DNA from: Burkholderiales bacterium
GTDB taxonomy: Bacteria; Pseudomonadota; Gammaproteobacteria; Burkholderiales; JAEUOS01
Length of the DNA stretch: 64,000 nucleotides
Direction: 5' to 3'
Assembly (NCBI GenBank): GCA_016790635.1
Contig: JAEUOR010000047.1
Coordinates: 57,227-121,226, forward strand
Numbering within the stretch: position 1 is the first letter of the stretch; each line of letters opens with the position of its first letter. Positions 33,390-42,259 of the stretch are shown here, piece after piece. A program made the position numbers and the translations under genes. The notes under the pieces are model-generated. The model had not been told where the DNA came from and ran no database searches. It saw only the letters and a program-made list of their open reading frames with translations.

Positions 33390-34166
33390 ATGACAATCCC
33401 TCTTTCGATGCCGGAAGCCGCCGCGCAACTCGAGCGCGTGCTCAGGCTGCGCGCCATCCCCTTTTGCATGCAGCTCTTCGAGACGGTCGAGGCGATGGCC
33501 GCGGTCAAGGGCATACGCCGGCCCAACGCCAGCGTGCACACCTTGGACCAGATCGTCGCGCAGGCCGCGCGCCTGGGCTGGACCGTCGGCGTCACCGCCC
33601 AGGACCTGGTCGGCGACCAGTGCCGCTCGGTGGTGGGCCTGGGCGGGCAGGACGAGGCCTGGCGCTCCGGGGCGCACATGGCCGGGGTCTGGTACGCGAC
33701 GGTCGAGGACACGCGTGCTCACCAGAGCGCGATGCACTGCGTGCCGGCGGGGCGTTATTCGGCGCTGGCGGTCTCGCCCCTTGCCAGCGGGCGGCTTGCC
33801 GCGCCCGACATTGCGCTCTTCTATGCGACTCCCGGCGCGATGATGTACTTCATCAACGGCCTGCAGTGGTCGGGCTACAAGCGCTTTGACTGGAGCGTGG
33901 TCGGCGAGTCCGCCTGCGCCGACTCGTGGGGTAGGGCGCTCGCCACCGGTCAACCGAGCCTGTCGATCCCCTGTTTCGCCGAGCGCCGCTACGGCGGGGT
34001 CCTGGATGACGAGATGCTCATGGCGCTCAAGCCGGAGCTCATCACCAAGGCCCTGGAGGGAATGCAGGCCCTGGGCAAGAACGGCCTGCGCTACCCGTTC
34101 CCGCAGTACGGCATCCAGCAGGACGTGCGCGCCGGCATGGCCGCCAGCTACCCCGACCGGCGCTGA
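33390..34166 (+). CDS. DUF169-family protein
   Basis: A 258-residue soluble protein of the DUF169 type, with the conserved FYATPGAMMYFINGLQWSGY and the SIPCFAERRYGG segment with Cys. Its function is not known. ATG 33390 has GGAG eight bases upstream; a GTG six bases earlier is the alternative. It stands alone between divergent MlaC and convergent cyclase genes. Confidence 0.8.
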   Translation: MTIPLSMPEAAAQLERVLRLRAIPFCMQLFETVEAMAAVKGIRRPNASVHTLDQIVAQAARLGWTVGVTAQDLVGDQCRSVVGLGGQDEAWRSGAHMAGVWYATVEDTRAHQSAMHCVPAGRYSALAVSPLASGRLAAPDIALFYATPGAMMYFINGLQWSGYKRFDWSVVGESACADSWGRALATGQPSLSIPCFAERRYGGVLDDEMLMALKPELITKALEGMQALGKNGLRYPFPQYGIQQDVRAGMAASYPDRR

Positions 34167-34183
34167 AGCAGAGGTCCCGGCGG

Positions 34184-35566
34184 CTACTCGACCACCACCA
34201 GGTCGACCGGGTCGGTGATGCCTGTCACCGGCCGCGCGGCAAGGATGCGCCCGCAGCCCACGCCGCGGTAACCATGCGCGACGGCGCGTTCGAGCACCTC
34301 CCGGGTGGCCAGGGCTCGCACGTCTTCGGCCTTGGTCTGGTTCTGCAGCTTGGCGGCACGATTGACCGCGTCGCCGATCACGGCGTACTCCAGGCGCCCC
34401 TCGTCGCCGATCGCGCCGCAGGTGACGGTGCCGACCTCGATGCCGATGCCGATGCCCGGCGCCGGCAGCCTGCGCGCGGCGCGCACGCGCGCCCATTCGC
34501 CCAGGGTGTCCAGCAATTCCGTCGCGCAATGCAGCGCATCGGCCGCGTGCGCGGGATTTGCGCGCATGGCGCCAAAGGTGACCATGATGCCGTCGCCCAG
34601 GTAGGTCATGACGCTGCCGCGGTGCCGCTCGATGATCGGCACGGCGATGCGCTGGTACTCGCCCAGGAGCGCCACCAGCTCGCGCGGCGGCAGTTGCGCG
34701 GCCATGCGCGTGAAGCCGCGCATGTCGATGAACATCGCGGTGGCTTCGGTCTGGCGGCCCACCCCAGGCTTGAGGATCTCGTCCGAGGCGAGGATGGTCG
34801 CGGCCACGTCCGGCGCGAAGAAGCGCGCCAGCTGCGAGGCGGCCGCCTGTCCGGCCACTGCGCGCAGCAGGAGCGAACGCGCGCGTGCCGTGGCGATCGC
34901 GAGCAGGATCGAGACAATGACGATCGACAAGACCTTGTCAACCTCGCCGCCCACCAGCACCGACAGCGAGGTCAGGTAAGCCACGTAGTCGGTCGTGATG
35001 AGCGCCATGCCGCCCGGAGCATTGAGCGCGAAGGCCAGGAGCGCCAGCCAGCCGCCGGCGCCGGCCACGCCCGCGGCCAGCACCAGCCCGGGGACCAGGC
35101 TCAGCGTGCGCAGGGCGATGAAGATGAAGACGTAGAAGAGCGTCGGCGCCTTCAGGTAGAACGCGGGCGGCTGGCCGTACTGCAGGTGAAAACTCCAGAT
35201 CGTCACCATCAGGAGCGTCATGTCGGCCAGTACCGCCAGCACCAGTTGCGGCAGCTTCAGGCTGCGCCGGTAGGCGAAAAAAAGCCGCAGCGCAATGAAA
35301 ATGCCGTAGATGCCCAGCGCCCAGGGTACCGGGCGAAACGCGACGCCTTCGGGAAAGGTCTTGCGCGAGAGCGTGTAGAGGAGCGCGAAGGTCGCCAGGA
35401 GCCCGGCCTGGATCCAGACCACCAGGATCTCGTTGCGCTCGCGCTGGTCGTCGAGCTCGCGACGCGCGTGCTCCGGCAGCGTGCCGCCGGCGGTGCCGGC
35501 CAGCCAGTCCAGCATGCGTACCCACCAGCGATTGGCGCCGGGCCGGGTTGCGGAAACGTCGCCCAT
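34184..35566 (-). CDS. Membrane class III adenylate/guanylate cyclase
   Basis: A 460-residue protein with six predicted membrane segments (about residues 47-235) and a C-terminal class III catalytic domain. Metal Asp residues are at about 281 (FIDMRGFT) and 325 (GDGIMVTFG). The transition-state Asn is N402, but the usual Arg four residues on is Lys406 (GDAVNRAAK), and the usual Lys before GDG is absent (Thr). Activity or substrate choice may be altered. It follows the CyaC-like gene by seven bases and is likely co-transcribed with it. Confidence 0.87.
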   Translation of the reverse strand: MGDVSATRPGANRWWVRMLDWLAGTAGGTLPEHARRELDDQRERNEILVVWIQAGLLATFALLYTLSRKTFPEGVAFRPVPWALGIYGIFIALRLFFAYRRSLKLPQLVLAVLADMTLLMVTIWSFHLQYGQPPAFYLKAPTLFYVFIFIALRTLSLVPGLVLAAGVAGAGGWLALLAFALNAPGGMALITTDYVAYLTSLSVLVGGEVDKVLSIVIVSILLAIATARARSLLLRAVAGQAAASQLARFFAPDVAATILASDEILKPGVGRQTEATAMFIDMRGFTRMAAQLPPRELVALLGEYQRIAVPIIERHRGSVMTYLGDGIMVTFGAMRANPAHAADALHCATELLDTLGEWARVRAARRLPAPGIGIGIEVGTVTCGAIGDEGRLEYAVIGDAVNRAAKLQNQTKAEDVRALATREVLERAVAHGYRGVGCGRILAARPVTGITDPVDLVVVE

Positions 35567-35573
35567 GCCCGCT

Positions 35574-37286
35574 TTACGCGGTCACCGGAGCCTTGGACGC
35601 AGGCACCTGCGGCAGCGCCGCGACCTCCGGAATGACGATCACCGCGATCGGCGTGTCGCGATTGCGCACGGTGATTTCCTCGTGCGCGAAGCCGGCGACA
35701 TCGAGCCCGGCGCGCTCCGCCAGCGTGCGCGAGACGATCAGTTGGCAGCTGAAGCGCTTGGTGGCGTCCTGCAATCGGCTGGCGGTGTTGACGGTGTCGC
35801 CGACCGCGGTCAGGTAGGTGGCCACGCCGCGTCCCATGTGCCCCACCACTGCGGGCCCGACGTGGATGCCAATGCCAAGCCTGAGCGGCTCGGGCAATTC
35901 CTCGGCCAGTTCTGCCGACAGCGCGGCCAGCGCCTCCTGCATGCCGCGCGCGGCGGCCAGCGCCTGGCGCGCGGCTTCCTGGGGGGCGCTTACGATGCCG
36001 AACAGCGCCATGATGCCGTCGCCGGTGAACTGATTGGCGACGCCGCCGGCGGCTTCGATGGCGCTGCCGGTGACTTCGAAATAGCGGTTCAGCAGAAATA
36101 CCACGTCGTAAGGCATGCGCGACTCGGAGATGCGCGTGAACCCGCGCAGGTCGGCGAAGAGCACGACCAGTTCGCGCTCCTCCCCGGCCATGCGACTGCC
36201 GCCGCTCAAGGCGACGGCGGGATCGACGCCGACCGGGATCAGCGGGATCACCCCGAGGTCGGCGACCGGGCGCAGCTGGCAGGCCAGGCGTACCTGCGGC
36301 CCGGCGTGGACGCGCTTGAGAAGGCTGGCCTCGTCCGCCGATGGGGGCGGCAGTTGCGCACCGCCGGCGGTCACGCGCACGCGGCAGGTCGAGCAGCGCG
36401 CCCGGCCGCCGCAGACCGAGGCGTGCGGGATGCGCTCGCGTCGGCTGCATTCGAGCACGGACAGCCCGCGCGGCATGTTCACGCTGCGCCCGCCCGGGTA
36501 GGTGATGCGCAAGGAAGCGCGTGACTCGCGCCGCATGCGCCAGGCACGCGCGACAAGCGTCAGGACGAGGAGGCCGACGACGGCGACCTTGAGACGGTCG
36601 GCACGGTCGAAGACGATCTTTTGCTCGGCCTGGCTCAAGAGCCGGATCGAGCGCGCCAGCGCCTGCAGCTGGCCCGGTTCACGCAGCGCGGCAGTGGCTT
36701 CGCGGCCGGCCTGCGCAAAACCCAGGAGCGCGAGAACCGGCAACAGCACGGCGATGGCGCAGAGGACCGCGGCGTGGCGCGCGAACCAGGGTTTCAATCG
36801 CAGCCAGTAGGAAATGCCGATGCAACCATGCGACCAGGCCACCAGCACCAGGATGGACTGCATCAACCCCCGGTCCGGGCGCGCTTCCCAGAAATAGTAG
36901 GCGAGCATGCGGTAGGACGGGTCGAATCCGTACTGGTAATGGGCCACGATGGTGCCAGCCACATGGTCGATCACCAGGAGCGGCACGGCCAGCCCCAGCA
37001 GGAGCTGCCAGGCCTCCGCAGCCGGCATGCGCCACTGGCGGCGGTGGTAGATCGCCCAGTAGGCGAGCCCCAGGTGGACCAGTGCCGCGGTCGCCAGCAC
37101 CACGGTACCCGGCACGCTGCGCCACAACCCGCCCAGCACCCGGCGCACCGTTTCCATGGCGTCCAGCGAGACCAGCCCGGTCGCATGGTTGACCAGGTGA
37201 CAGGTGACGAACGTAAACAGCACGAGGCCGCTGGCAAATCGGGCGCGCCGGGCGAGCGCGCTCTGTCCGGTCGGCGGGGCGCTCAC
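35574..37286 (-). CDS. CyaC-like cyclase: histidine-rich membrane anchor, [2Fe-2S] domain, class III cyclase
   Basis: A 570-residue protein starting at GTG 37286. Residues 1-250 hold about six membrane helices with many His (H30, H34, H71, H81, H108, H116, H153, H171). Next, residues 258-340 form a plant-type ferredoxin with C292, C298, C301 and C336. The C-terminal class III catalytic domain has metal Asp 379 and 423 and N500/R504. The same layout defines S. meliloti CyaC, a redox-controlled adenylate cyclase whose diheme-B anchor responds to quinone. It follows fur by 20 bases. Whether four His here bind heme is inferred. Confidence 0.85.
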   Translation of the reverse strand: MSAPPTGQSALARRARFASGLVLFTFVTCHLVNHATGLVSLDAMETVRRVLGGLWRSVPGTVVLATAALVHLGLAYWAIYHRRQWRMPAAEAWQLLLGLAVPLLVIDHVAGTIVAHYQYGFDPSYRMLAYYFWEARPDRGLMQSILVLVAWSHGCIGISYWLRLKPWFARHAAVLCAIAVLLPVLALLGFAQAGREATAALREPGQLQALARSIRLLSQAEQKIVFDRADRLKVAVVGLLVLTLVARAWRMRRESRASLRITYPGGRSVNMPRGLSVLECSRRERIPHASVCGGRARCSTCRVRVTAGGAQLPPPSADEASLLKRVHAGPQVRLACQLRPVADLGVIPLIPVGVDPAVALSGGSRMAGEERELVVLFADLRGFTRISESRMPYDVVFLLNRYFEVTGSAIEAAGGVANQFTGDGIMALFGIVSAPQEAARQALAAARGMQEALAALSAELAEELPEPLRLGIGIHVGPAVVGHMGRGVATYLTAVGDTVNTASRLQDATKRFSCQLIVSRTLAERAGLDVAGFAHEEITVRNRDTPIAVIVIPEVAALPQVPASKAPVTA

Positions 37287-37305
37287 AGTCCGTGTCGCGC
37301 GTGAG

Positions 37306-37782
37306 TCAGCGTGCGGCGACCGCCGCGCTGCGGTGCGGGCAGTCGGGCTTGACGCACTCCGCATACAGCGACAGCGAGTGGTCCTGCAGGACGAAGCCGC
37401 GTTCCTTGGCGATGCGGCTCTGGCGCGCCTCGATCTCCGCGTCGTGGAATTCCTCGACCCGTCCGCAGGTGATGCACACCAGGTGGTCGTGGTGGGAACC
37501 TTCGTTGAACTCGAACACGGCCTTGCCGGACTCGAAGTGGTGGCGTACCAGGAGACCGGCCTGCTCGAACTGGGTGAGGACTCGGTACACGGTCGCCAGG
37601 CCGACCTCGATGTCCTCGGCCAGCAGGCGGCGGTAGACATCCTCGGCGCTCATGTGGCGCACGCCGCCGCCGCGGAACAATTCCAGGATGCGCAGGCGCG
37701 GCCCGGTCGCCTTCAGGCCCATGCTGCGCAGGTCTTCGTGTTGCTGTCCCCCGGCTTTCGCGGGGCGTGGGCTGTTCGGCAT
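37306..37782 (-). CDS. fur: Ferric uptake regulator Fur
   Basis: A 158-residue Fur. The DNA-binding domain begins [16 protein letters not shown] and contains [28 protein letters not shown]. The metal sites are visible as [16 protein letters not shown] and a C-terminal CVKPDC. It uses Fe2+ as corepressor for iron uptake genes. It is divergent from bamE across 99 bases, an arrangement also known for fur-omlA in other proteobacteria. The ~20-residue N-terminal extension is slightly longer than usual. Confidence 0.93.
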   Translation of the reverse strand: MPNSPRPAKAGGQQHEDLRSMGLKATGPRLRILELFRGGGVRHMSAEDVYRRLLAEDIEVGLATVYRVLTQFEQAGLLVRHHFESGKAVFEFNEGSHHDHLVCITCGRVEEFHDAEIEARQSRIAKERGFVLQDHSLSLYAECVKPDCPHRSAAVAAR

Positions 37783-37844
37783 GAAGGGGCTGCGCCTGGC
37801 CGCTTGCAGGTGATGCGGCGACCGGTGGCCTGAAGGGGTTCAAG

Positions 37845-37850
37845 TATCAT
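37845..37850 (+). promoter_or_regulatory. -10-like element TATCAT before bamE
   Basis: TATCAT (five of six) lies 37 bases before the TTG at 37882, matching the spacing of similar elements elsewhere in the window. It also reads TATGAT on the other strand, toward fur. The -35 boxes are unclear. Confidence 0.35.
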
Positions 37851-37881
37851 ACCGGGTTTGTCTGCCGGAACCCGTTCCCCC

Positions 37882-38862
37882 TTGCGTCCCTGCCCACCGC
37901 GCCCGACCTGCGCTGCGAGCGCCGTCCTCGTCGCGTCGATCCTTGTGTTGTCATCGCTCGTGGCCGGCTGCGCGTCGGATGCGAATACGCGCCGCATCGT
38001 TCCGAATATCGTGACGCCCTACCGGATGGACATCCAGCAGGGCAACTTCGTGACGCCCGACATGGTGCAGAAACTGTCGGCCGGGCAGACCCGCGACCAG
38101 GTGCGCTTCATCCTGGGCACCCCGTTGATCACCGACGTGTTCAACGTGAACCGCTGGGACTACGTGTTCCGCTTCTCCAAGGGGTGGAACGATCCGGAAA
38201 CGCGTCGCCTGGCCGTGTTCTTCGACCGCGAGGGGCGCCTGGAGCGATGGGACACCGACATCGCAGCACCAGTCGCGGCGGCGGCGAAGCCCGCGGCGGA
38301 GGGTGCCGTTGCGCCGGCCGCAACGACAGCCGCACCCGCCACGGCGCCCGCAGCGACCCCGGCGCCGGCACCGGCCCCGCCGGTTGCTGTGGCGCCTGCG
38401 CCCGCGCCGGCCACAGCCGAAAAACCGTCCCCCGCGGCGAGTGCCGCTCCCGTGCCGGCGCCGGAGAAACCGCTTGTTGCCCCGCCCAAGCCGCCGCCGG
38501 CGGCAGTGGTCGCCGCCGCCCCGCCGCCCAACCCGGTGCTCGCCGCCATCGAGGAGTGGCGCGATGCATGGCAGGCGCGCGACGTCGAGCGCTACCTGGC
38601 GCTGTACGCGAAGGCCTTCAAGCCTGCCGGCACCACGCGCGCGCGCTGGGAGGCGCAGCGCCGCGAGCGGCTCAAGCGTGCGCGCGCCATTCGCCTCGAC
38701 ATCAGCGATGTGCAGGTGGTGTTCGTGGAGGGCCGCGCGACGGCGGTATTCGTGCAGAACTTCGAATCGGGCAGCCTGCGTGAAAACGGCCGCAAGACCC
38801 TGGTCTGGATCAACGAAGGCGGGCGCTGGCTGATCGCCGAAGAGTCGTTCGAGAAGCGTTAG
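37882..38862 (+). CDS. bamE: BamE (OmlA) lipoprotein fused to an NTF2-like domain
   Basis: A 326-residue outer-membrane lipoprotein: lipobox LVAGC (Cys30), then the SmpA/OmlA/BamE domain (IVPNIVTPYRMDIQQGNFV, a DQVRFILGTP turn, WDYVFRF). BamE is a small subunit of the Bam complex that inserts outer-membrane proteins. After about 80 Pro/Ala residues comes a C-terminal NTF2-like domain (IEEWRDAWQARDVERYLALYA to the end). BamE alone is usually ~110-180 residues, so this is a fusion. There is no ATG; TTG 37882 fits a -10-like element, and TTG 37858 is an alternative. Confidence 0.85.
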   Translation: MRPCPPRPTCAASAVLVASILVLSSLVAGCASDANTRRIVPNIVTPYRMDIQQGNFVTPDMVQKLSAGQTRDQVRFILGTPLITDVFNVNRWDYVFRFSKGWNDPETRRLAVFFDREGRLERWDTDIAAPVAAAAKPAAEGAVAPAATTAAPATAPAATPAPAPAPPVAVAPAPAPATAEKPSPAASAAPVPAPEKPLVAPPKPPPAAVVAAAPPPNPVLAAIEEWRDAWQARDVERYLALYAKAFKPAGTTRARWEAQRRERLKRARAIRLDISDVQVVFVEGRATAVFVQNFESGSLRENGRKTLVWINEGGRWLIAEESFEKR

Positions 38863-38883
38863 CCTCGCCTACGGGACCGCCAC

Positions 38884-39687
38884 ATGAAAACCAGAATCGC
38901 GATCGCCGGTGCGACCGGCAGGATGGGGCAGATGCTGATCGGCGCCGTGCTGGCCGCCGATGACCTGGCGCTGGCCGCGGCGCTCGATGTGCCGGGCAGC
39001 CCCGGCCTCGGGCGCGATGCCGGCGAGTCTGCCGGACAGGCAACCGGGGTGCTGATCGATTCCGACATCCAGGCTGCGCTCTCGCGCGCGGATGTGCTGA
39101 TCGATTTCACGCGCCCGCAGGGGACGCTCGCCCACCTGGCGGTCGCGCTCGAGCGTGGCGTGGGCATGGTCATCGGCACGACCGGTTTCGACGCGGCGGG
39201 CCGCGCCGCCATCGCGGCCGCTGCGCAGCGCATCGGCATCGTCTTTGCACCCAACATGAGTGTCGGCGTCAACGTGGCGCTGCGCTTGGTCGAGGTCGCC
39301 GCCCGTACCCTGGGCGATGCCTACGAAGTCGAGATCGTCGAGGCCCATCATCGACACAAGGTCGATGCGCCGTCGGGAACGGCACTGCGCTTCGGCGAGG
39401 TGGCTGCGGCCGCGCTGGGTCGCGAGCATGACCAGGTTGCGGTCTTCGACCGCAAGGGGCACACCGGTGCGCGCGATCGTGCTTCGATCGGCTACGCGGT
39501 CGTGCGCGGCGGCGACCTGGTGGGCGACCATACCGTCATGTTCCTGGGCGAGGGCGAGCGCATCGAGATCACCCACAAGGCCGCCAGTCGCATGACCTAC
39601 GCGCAAGGCGCGCTGCGCGCCTGCCGCTTCCTGCACGGGCGTGGCGCAGGCCTCTTCGGCATGGACGACGTGTTGGGCTTCAAGTAG
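38884..39687 (+). CDS. dapB: 4-hydroxy-tetrahydrodipicolinate reductase
   Basis: A 267-residue DapB of standard length. It has the dinucleotide motif [10 protein letters not shown] at the N terminus, the GTTGFD segment, and the catalytic [15 protein letters not shown] motif (His-His and the Lys). It reduces the dipicolinate precursor with NAD(P)H in lysine and diaminopimelate synthesis. It follows bamE by 21 bases. Confidence 0.95.
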   Translation: MKTRIAIAGATGRMGQMLIGAVLAADDLALAAALDVPGSPGLGRDAGESAGQATGVLIDSDIQAALSRADVLIDFTRPQGTLAHLAVALERGVGMVIGTTGFDAAGRAAIAAAAQRIGIVFAPNMSVGVNVALRLVEVAARTLGDAYEVEIVEAHHRHKVDAPSGTALRFGEVAAAALGREHDQVAVFDRKGHTGARDRASIGYAVVRGGDLVGDHTVMFLGEGERIEITHKAASRMTYAQGALRACRFLHGRGAGLFGMDDVLGFK

Positions 39688-39744
39688 AACGCGCCGCCGA
39701 AGGGAGGGCTGGCGGGCACGCGCCTTGCTTGAGTTTTCGCGTAC

Positions 39745-39758
39745 ACCGGCCAACCGGT
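39745..39758. repeat. Short perfect inverted repeat before the ATP-grasp gene
   Basis: ACCGG-CCAA-CCGGT forms a perfect five-base inverted repeat, 17 bases before the ATP-grasp start. It may be an operator half-site pair or a weak hairpin. Confidence 0.35.
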
Positions 39759-39775
39759 GATACATTCCAACCTCC

Positions 39776-41221
39776 ATGCCGGTTTCCCTCGACAACATCT
39801 TCAACGAACTCGCCGCCGCCTCGGGCGGCGTGCGCGCGCATTACGCGACGTTCCAGGACTGGCTGCGGGAGATGCCGGCCGAATTGATCGCGCAAAAGCG
39901 CGCCGAGGCCGATTCGGCCTTTCACCGTTACGGCATCACCTTCGCTGTGTACGGCGAGGAAGCCGGCACCGAGCGCCTGATTCCGTTCGACATCGTCCCG
40001 CGCATCATTCCCGCCGCCGAATGGCACATGCTCGAGCGCGGCTTGCGCCAGCGGGTTGCGGCGCTCAACGCGTTCATCCACGACATCTATTCGGAGCAGG
40101 CCATCGTCAAGGCCGGCCATGTGCCGGCCGAGCAGATCCTCGGCAACTCGCAGTTCCGGCCCGAGATGCGCGACGTGCCGGTGCGCAACCACCTGTATTC
40201 ACTCATTGCCGGCATCGACATCGTGCGCGCGGCGCTGCCCGGGCGCGATGCCGAATCGGCGGCCTATTACGTGCTGGAAGACAACCTGCGCGTCCCGTCC
40301 GGGGTCTCCTACATGCTGGAGAACCGGCGCATGATGATGCGCCTGTTCCCCGAACTGTTCGCCCGCCAGGGCGTCGCCCCGGTCGAGCACTATCCGGACA
40401 TGCTGCTCGACACCCTGCGCCAGGCGGCGCCGGCCGGCATCGACGACCCGACCGTGGTCGTGCTCACGCCTGGTGCTTACAACAGCGCCTATTTCGAGCA
40501 TGCCTTCCTGGCCCAGCAGATGGGGGTCGAGCTCGTCGAAGGCCAGGACATGTTCGTCGCCGATGACACCGTCTACATGCGCACCACGCAAGGGCCGCGG
40601 CGCGTCGATGTGATCTACCGGCGCATCGACGACGATTTTCTCGACCCGCTGGCGTTTCGCGCCGACTCCGCACTGGGCGTCAGGGGGCTGTTCTCGGTGG
40701 TGCGGGCCGGCCGCGTCTCGCTGGCCAACGCGATCGGCACCGGGGTCGCTGACGACAAGTCGGTCTACCCCTATGTACCGGAGATGATCCGCTTCTACCT
40801 GTCCGAGGAGCCGATCATCGCCAATGTGCCGACCTACCTGTGCCGCAAGAGCGCCGACCTGTCCTACGTGCTGGCCAACATGGCCGACCTGGTGGTCAAG
40901 GAAACCCACGGCGCGGGCGGTTACGGCATGCTGGTCGGCCCGGCCTCCACCGCCGCCGAGATCGAGGCCTTTCGCGAGCGCGTCAAGGCCGCGCCCGACA
41001 AGTACATCGCGCAGCCGACCCTGGCGCTGTCGGCCTGCCCGACCTTCGTCGAATCCGGCATCGCGCCGCGCCACATCGACCTGCGGCCCTTCGTGCTGTC
41101 CGGCAAGGAAGTGCGCATGGCGCCCGGCGGACTGACGCGCGTGGCGCTCAAGGCCGGTTCGCTGGTGGTCAATTCGTCGCAGGGCGGCGGCACCAAGGAC
41201 ACCTGGGTGCTGGATCGCTAG
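39776..41221 (+). CDS. Circularly permuted ATP-grasp protein (DUF404/DUF407)
   Basis: A 481-residue protein of the circularly permuted ATP-grasp type 2 family. Characteristic stretches are FHRYGITFAVYGEE, LNAFIHDIY, SGVSYMLENRRMM, VVLTPGAYNSAYFEHAFLAQQMG and KETHGAGGYGM. Such proteins are predicted peptide ligases; the family is always linked with alpha-E genes, and often with transglutaminase and Anbu genes. The substrate is unknown. Followed by the alpha-E gene after 12 bases. Confidence 0.92.
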   Translation: MPVSLDNIFNELAAASGGVRAHYATFQDWLREMPAELIAQKRAEADSAFHRYGITFAVYGEEAGTERLIPFDIVPRIIPAAEWHMLERGLRQRVAALNAFIHDIYSEQAIVKAGHVPAEQILGNSQFRPEMRDVPVRNHLYSLIAGIDIVRAALPGRDAESAAYYVLEDNLRVPSGVSYMLENRRMMMRLFPELFARQGVAPVEHYPDMLLDTLRQAAPAGIDDPTVVVLTPGAYNSAYFEHAFLAQQMGVELVEGQDMFVADDTVYMRTTQGPRRVDVIYRRIDDDFLDPLAFRADSALGVRGLFSVVRAGRVSLANAIGTGVADDKSVYPYVPEMIRFYLSEEPIIANVPTYLCRKSADLSYVLANMADLVVKETHGAGGYGMLVGPASTAAEIEAFRERVKAAPDKYIAQPTLALSACPTFVESGIAPRHIDLRPFVLSGKEVRMAPGGLTRVALKAGSLVVNSSQGGGTKDTWVLDR

Positions 41222-41233
41222 GGAAGCCCGCTC

Positions 41234-42181
41234 ATGCTCTCGCGCACCGCAGATCACCTGTACTGGATGGCCCGCTACACCGAGCGGGCCGAGAACACCG
41301 CGCGCCTGCTCGACGTGACCTACCGCATGTCGCTGCAGATGCCCGACAGCTCGCCCGGCTACTGGGGCGCGGCGCTGGGCATCACCGGCCTGGAGGGCGC
41401 GTACAAGGCCAGGCATGACACCATCACCGCGGGAGAGGTGCTGCGTTTCATGACCGTCGACGAGACCAACAGCGCCTCGCTGGTGGCCAGCGTGCGTGCG
41501 GCGCGCGAGAACTGTCACGCCGTGCGCGGCACGGTCACCTCCGAGGTGTGGGAGACCCTCAACACGACCTGGCTGGAGGCGCGCGTCGCGGCCGCGCGAC
41601 TCAACAGCACCGCCGTGTCTGGCAGCGAGCTGACCAAGTACTTCGAGTGGGTCAAGTTCCGGTCGCACCTGTCGCGCGGGGTCACGGTGGGGACCATGCT
41701 GCAGGACCAGGCCTTCCAGTTCATCCGCCTGGGCACCTTCCTCGAGCGTGCCGACAACACCGCGCGCCTGCTCGACGTCAAGTACGACGAGCTCGCTCCT
41801 GCCGACCAGAAGGCCAACGAATACTACGAGTGGGGCGCGCTGCTGCGCTCGGTGTCGGCCTTCGAGATTTACCGCAAGGTCTATCGCGACGTCATCACGC
41901 CCACGCGCGTGGCCGAGCTCCTGATCCTGCGTCGCGACATGCCGCGCTCGCTGCATGCCTGCCTGTCCGAGGTCGACCAGATCCTCGGGTTGGTGGCCAA
42001 CAAGCGTTCCGACGAGACCCAGCGCCTGGCGGGCATGGCGCACGCGCGCCTGCGCTACGCGCGCATCGGCGACATCCTCGAAGTCGGCGTGCATGCCTGG
42101 CTCACCGAGTTCCTGGCAGGCATCGCGGCCATCGGCAACGGCATCGCGCGCGATTTCCTGGTGCCCATGGACGGCGCGTAA
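41234..42181 (+). CDS. Alpha-E domain protein
   Basis: A 315-residue all-helical protein of the alpha-E family. It starts MLSRTADHLYWMARYTERAENTARLLDV, the family signature, repeated as FLERADNTARLLDVKYDE. Cysteine-free helical repeats make it a likely partner of the ATP-grasp ligase. Role not established experimentally as far as I know. Confidence 0.92.
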   Translation: MLSRTADHLYWMARYTERAENTARLLDVTYRMSLQMPDSSPGYWGAALGITGLEGAYKARHDTITAGEVLRFMTVDETNSASLVASVRAARENCHAVRGTVTSEVWETLNTTWLEARVAAARLNSTAVSGSELTKYFEWVKFRSHLSRGVTVGTMLQDQAFQFIRLGTFLERADNTARLLDVKYDELAPADQKANEYYEWGALLRSVSAFEIYRKVYRDVITPTRVAELLILRRDMPRSLHACLSEVDQILGLVANKRSDETQRLAGMAHARLRYARIGDILEVGVHAWLTEFLAGIAAIGNGIARDFLVPMDGA

Positions 42182-42220
42182 GCGGGCGCAGTCCCTGCGG
42201 CGCGGGGCCGGTCCAGGCCC

Positions 42221-42226
42221 TAGAAT
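42221..42226 (+). promoter_or_regulatory. -10-like element TAGAAT before the Anbu gene
   Basis: TAGAAT (five of six) lies 39 bases before the Anbu start, in the 78-base gap after the alpha-E gene. No clear -35. Confidence 0.3.
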
Positions 42227-42259
42227 GGCGCGCTTCCAGGATTCTCCGATGGCGGACCG

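Noticed and set aside
38265..38530. Low-complexity GC-rich stretch in bamE
   Set aside because: Not an independent repeat element; it encodes the Pro/Ala linker of the BamE fusion in frame.
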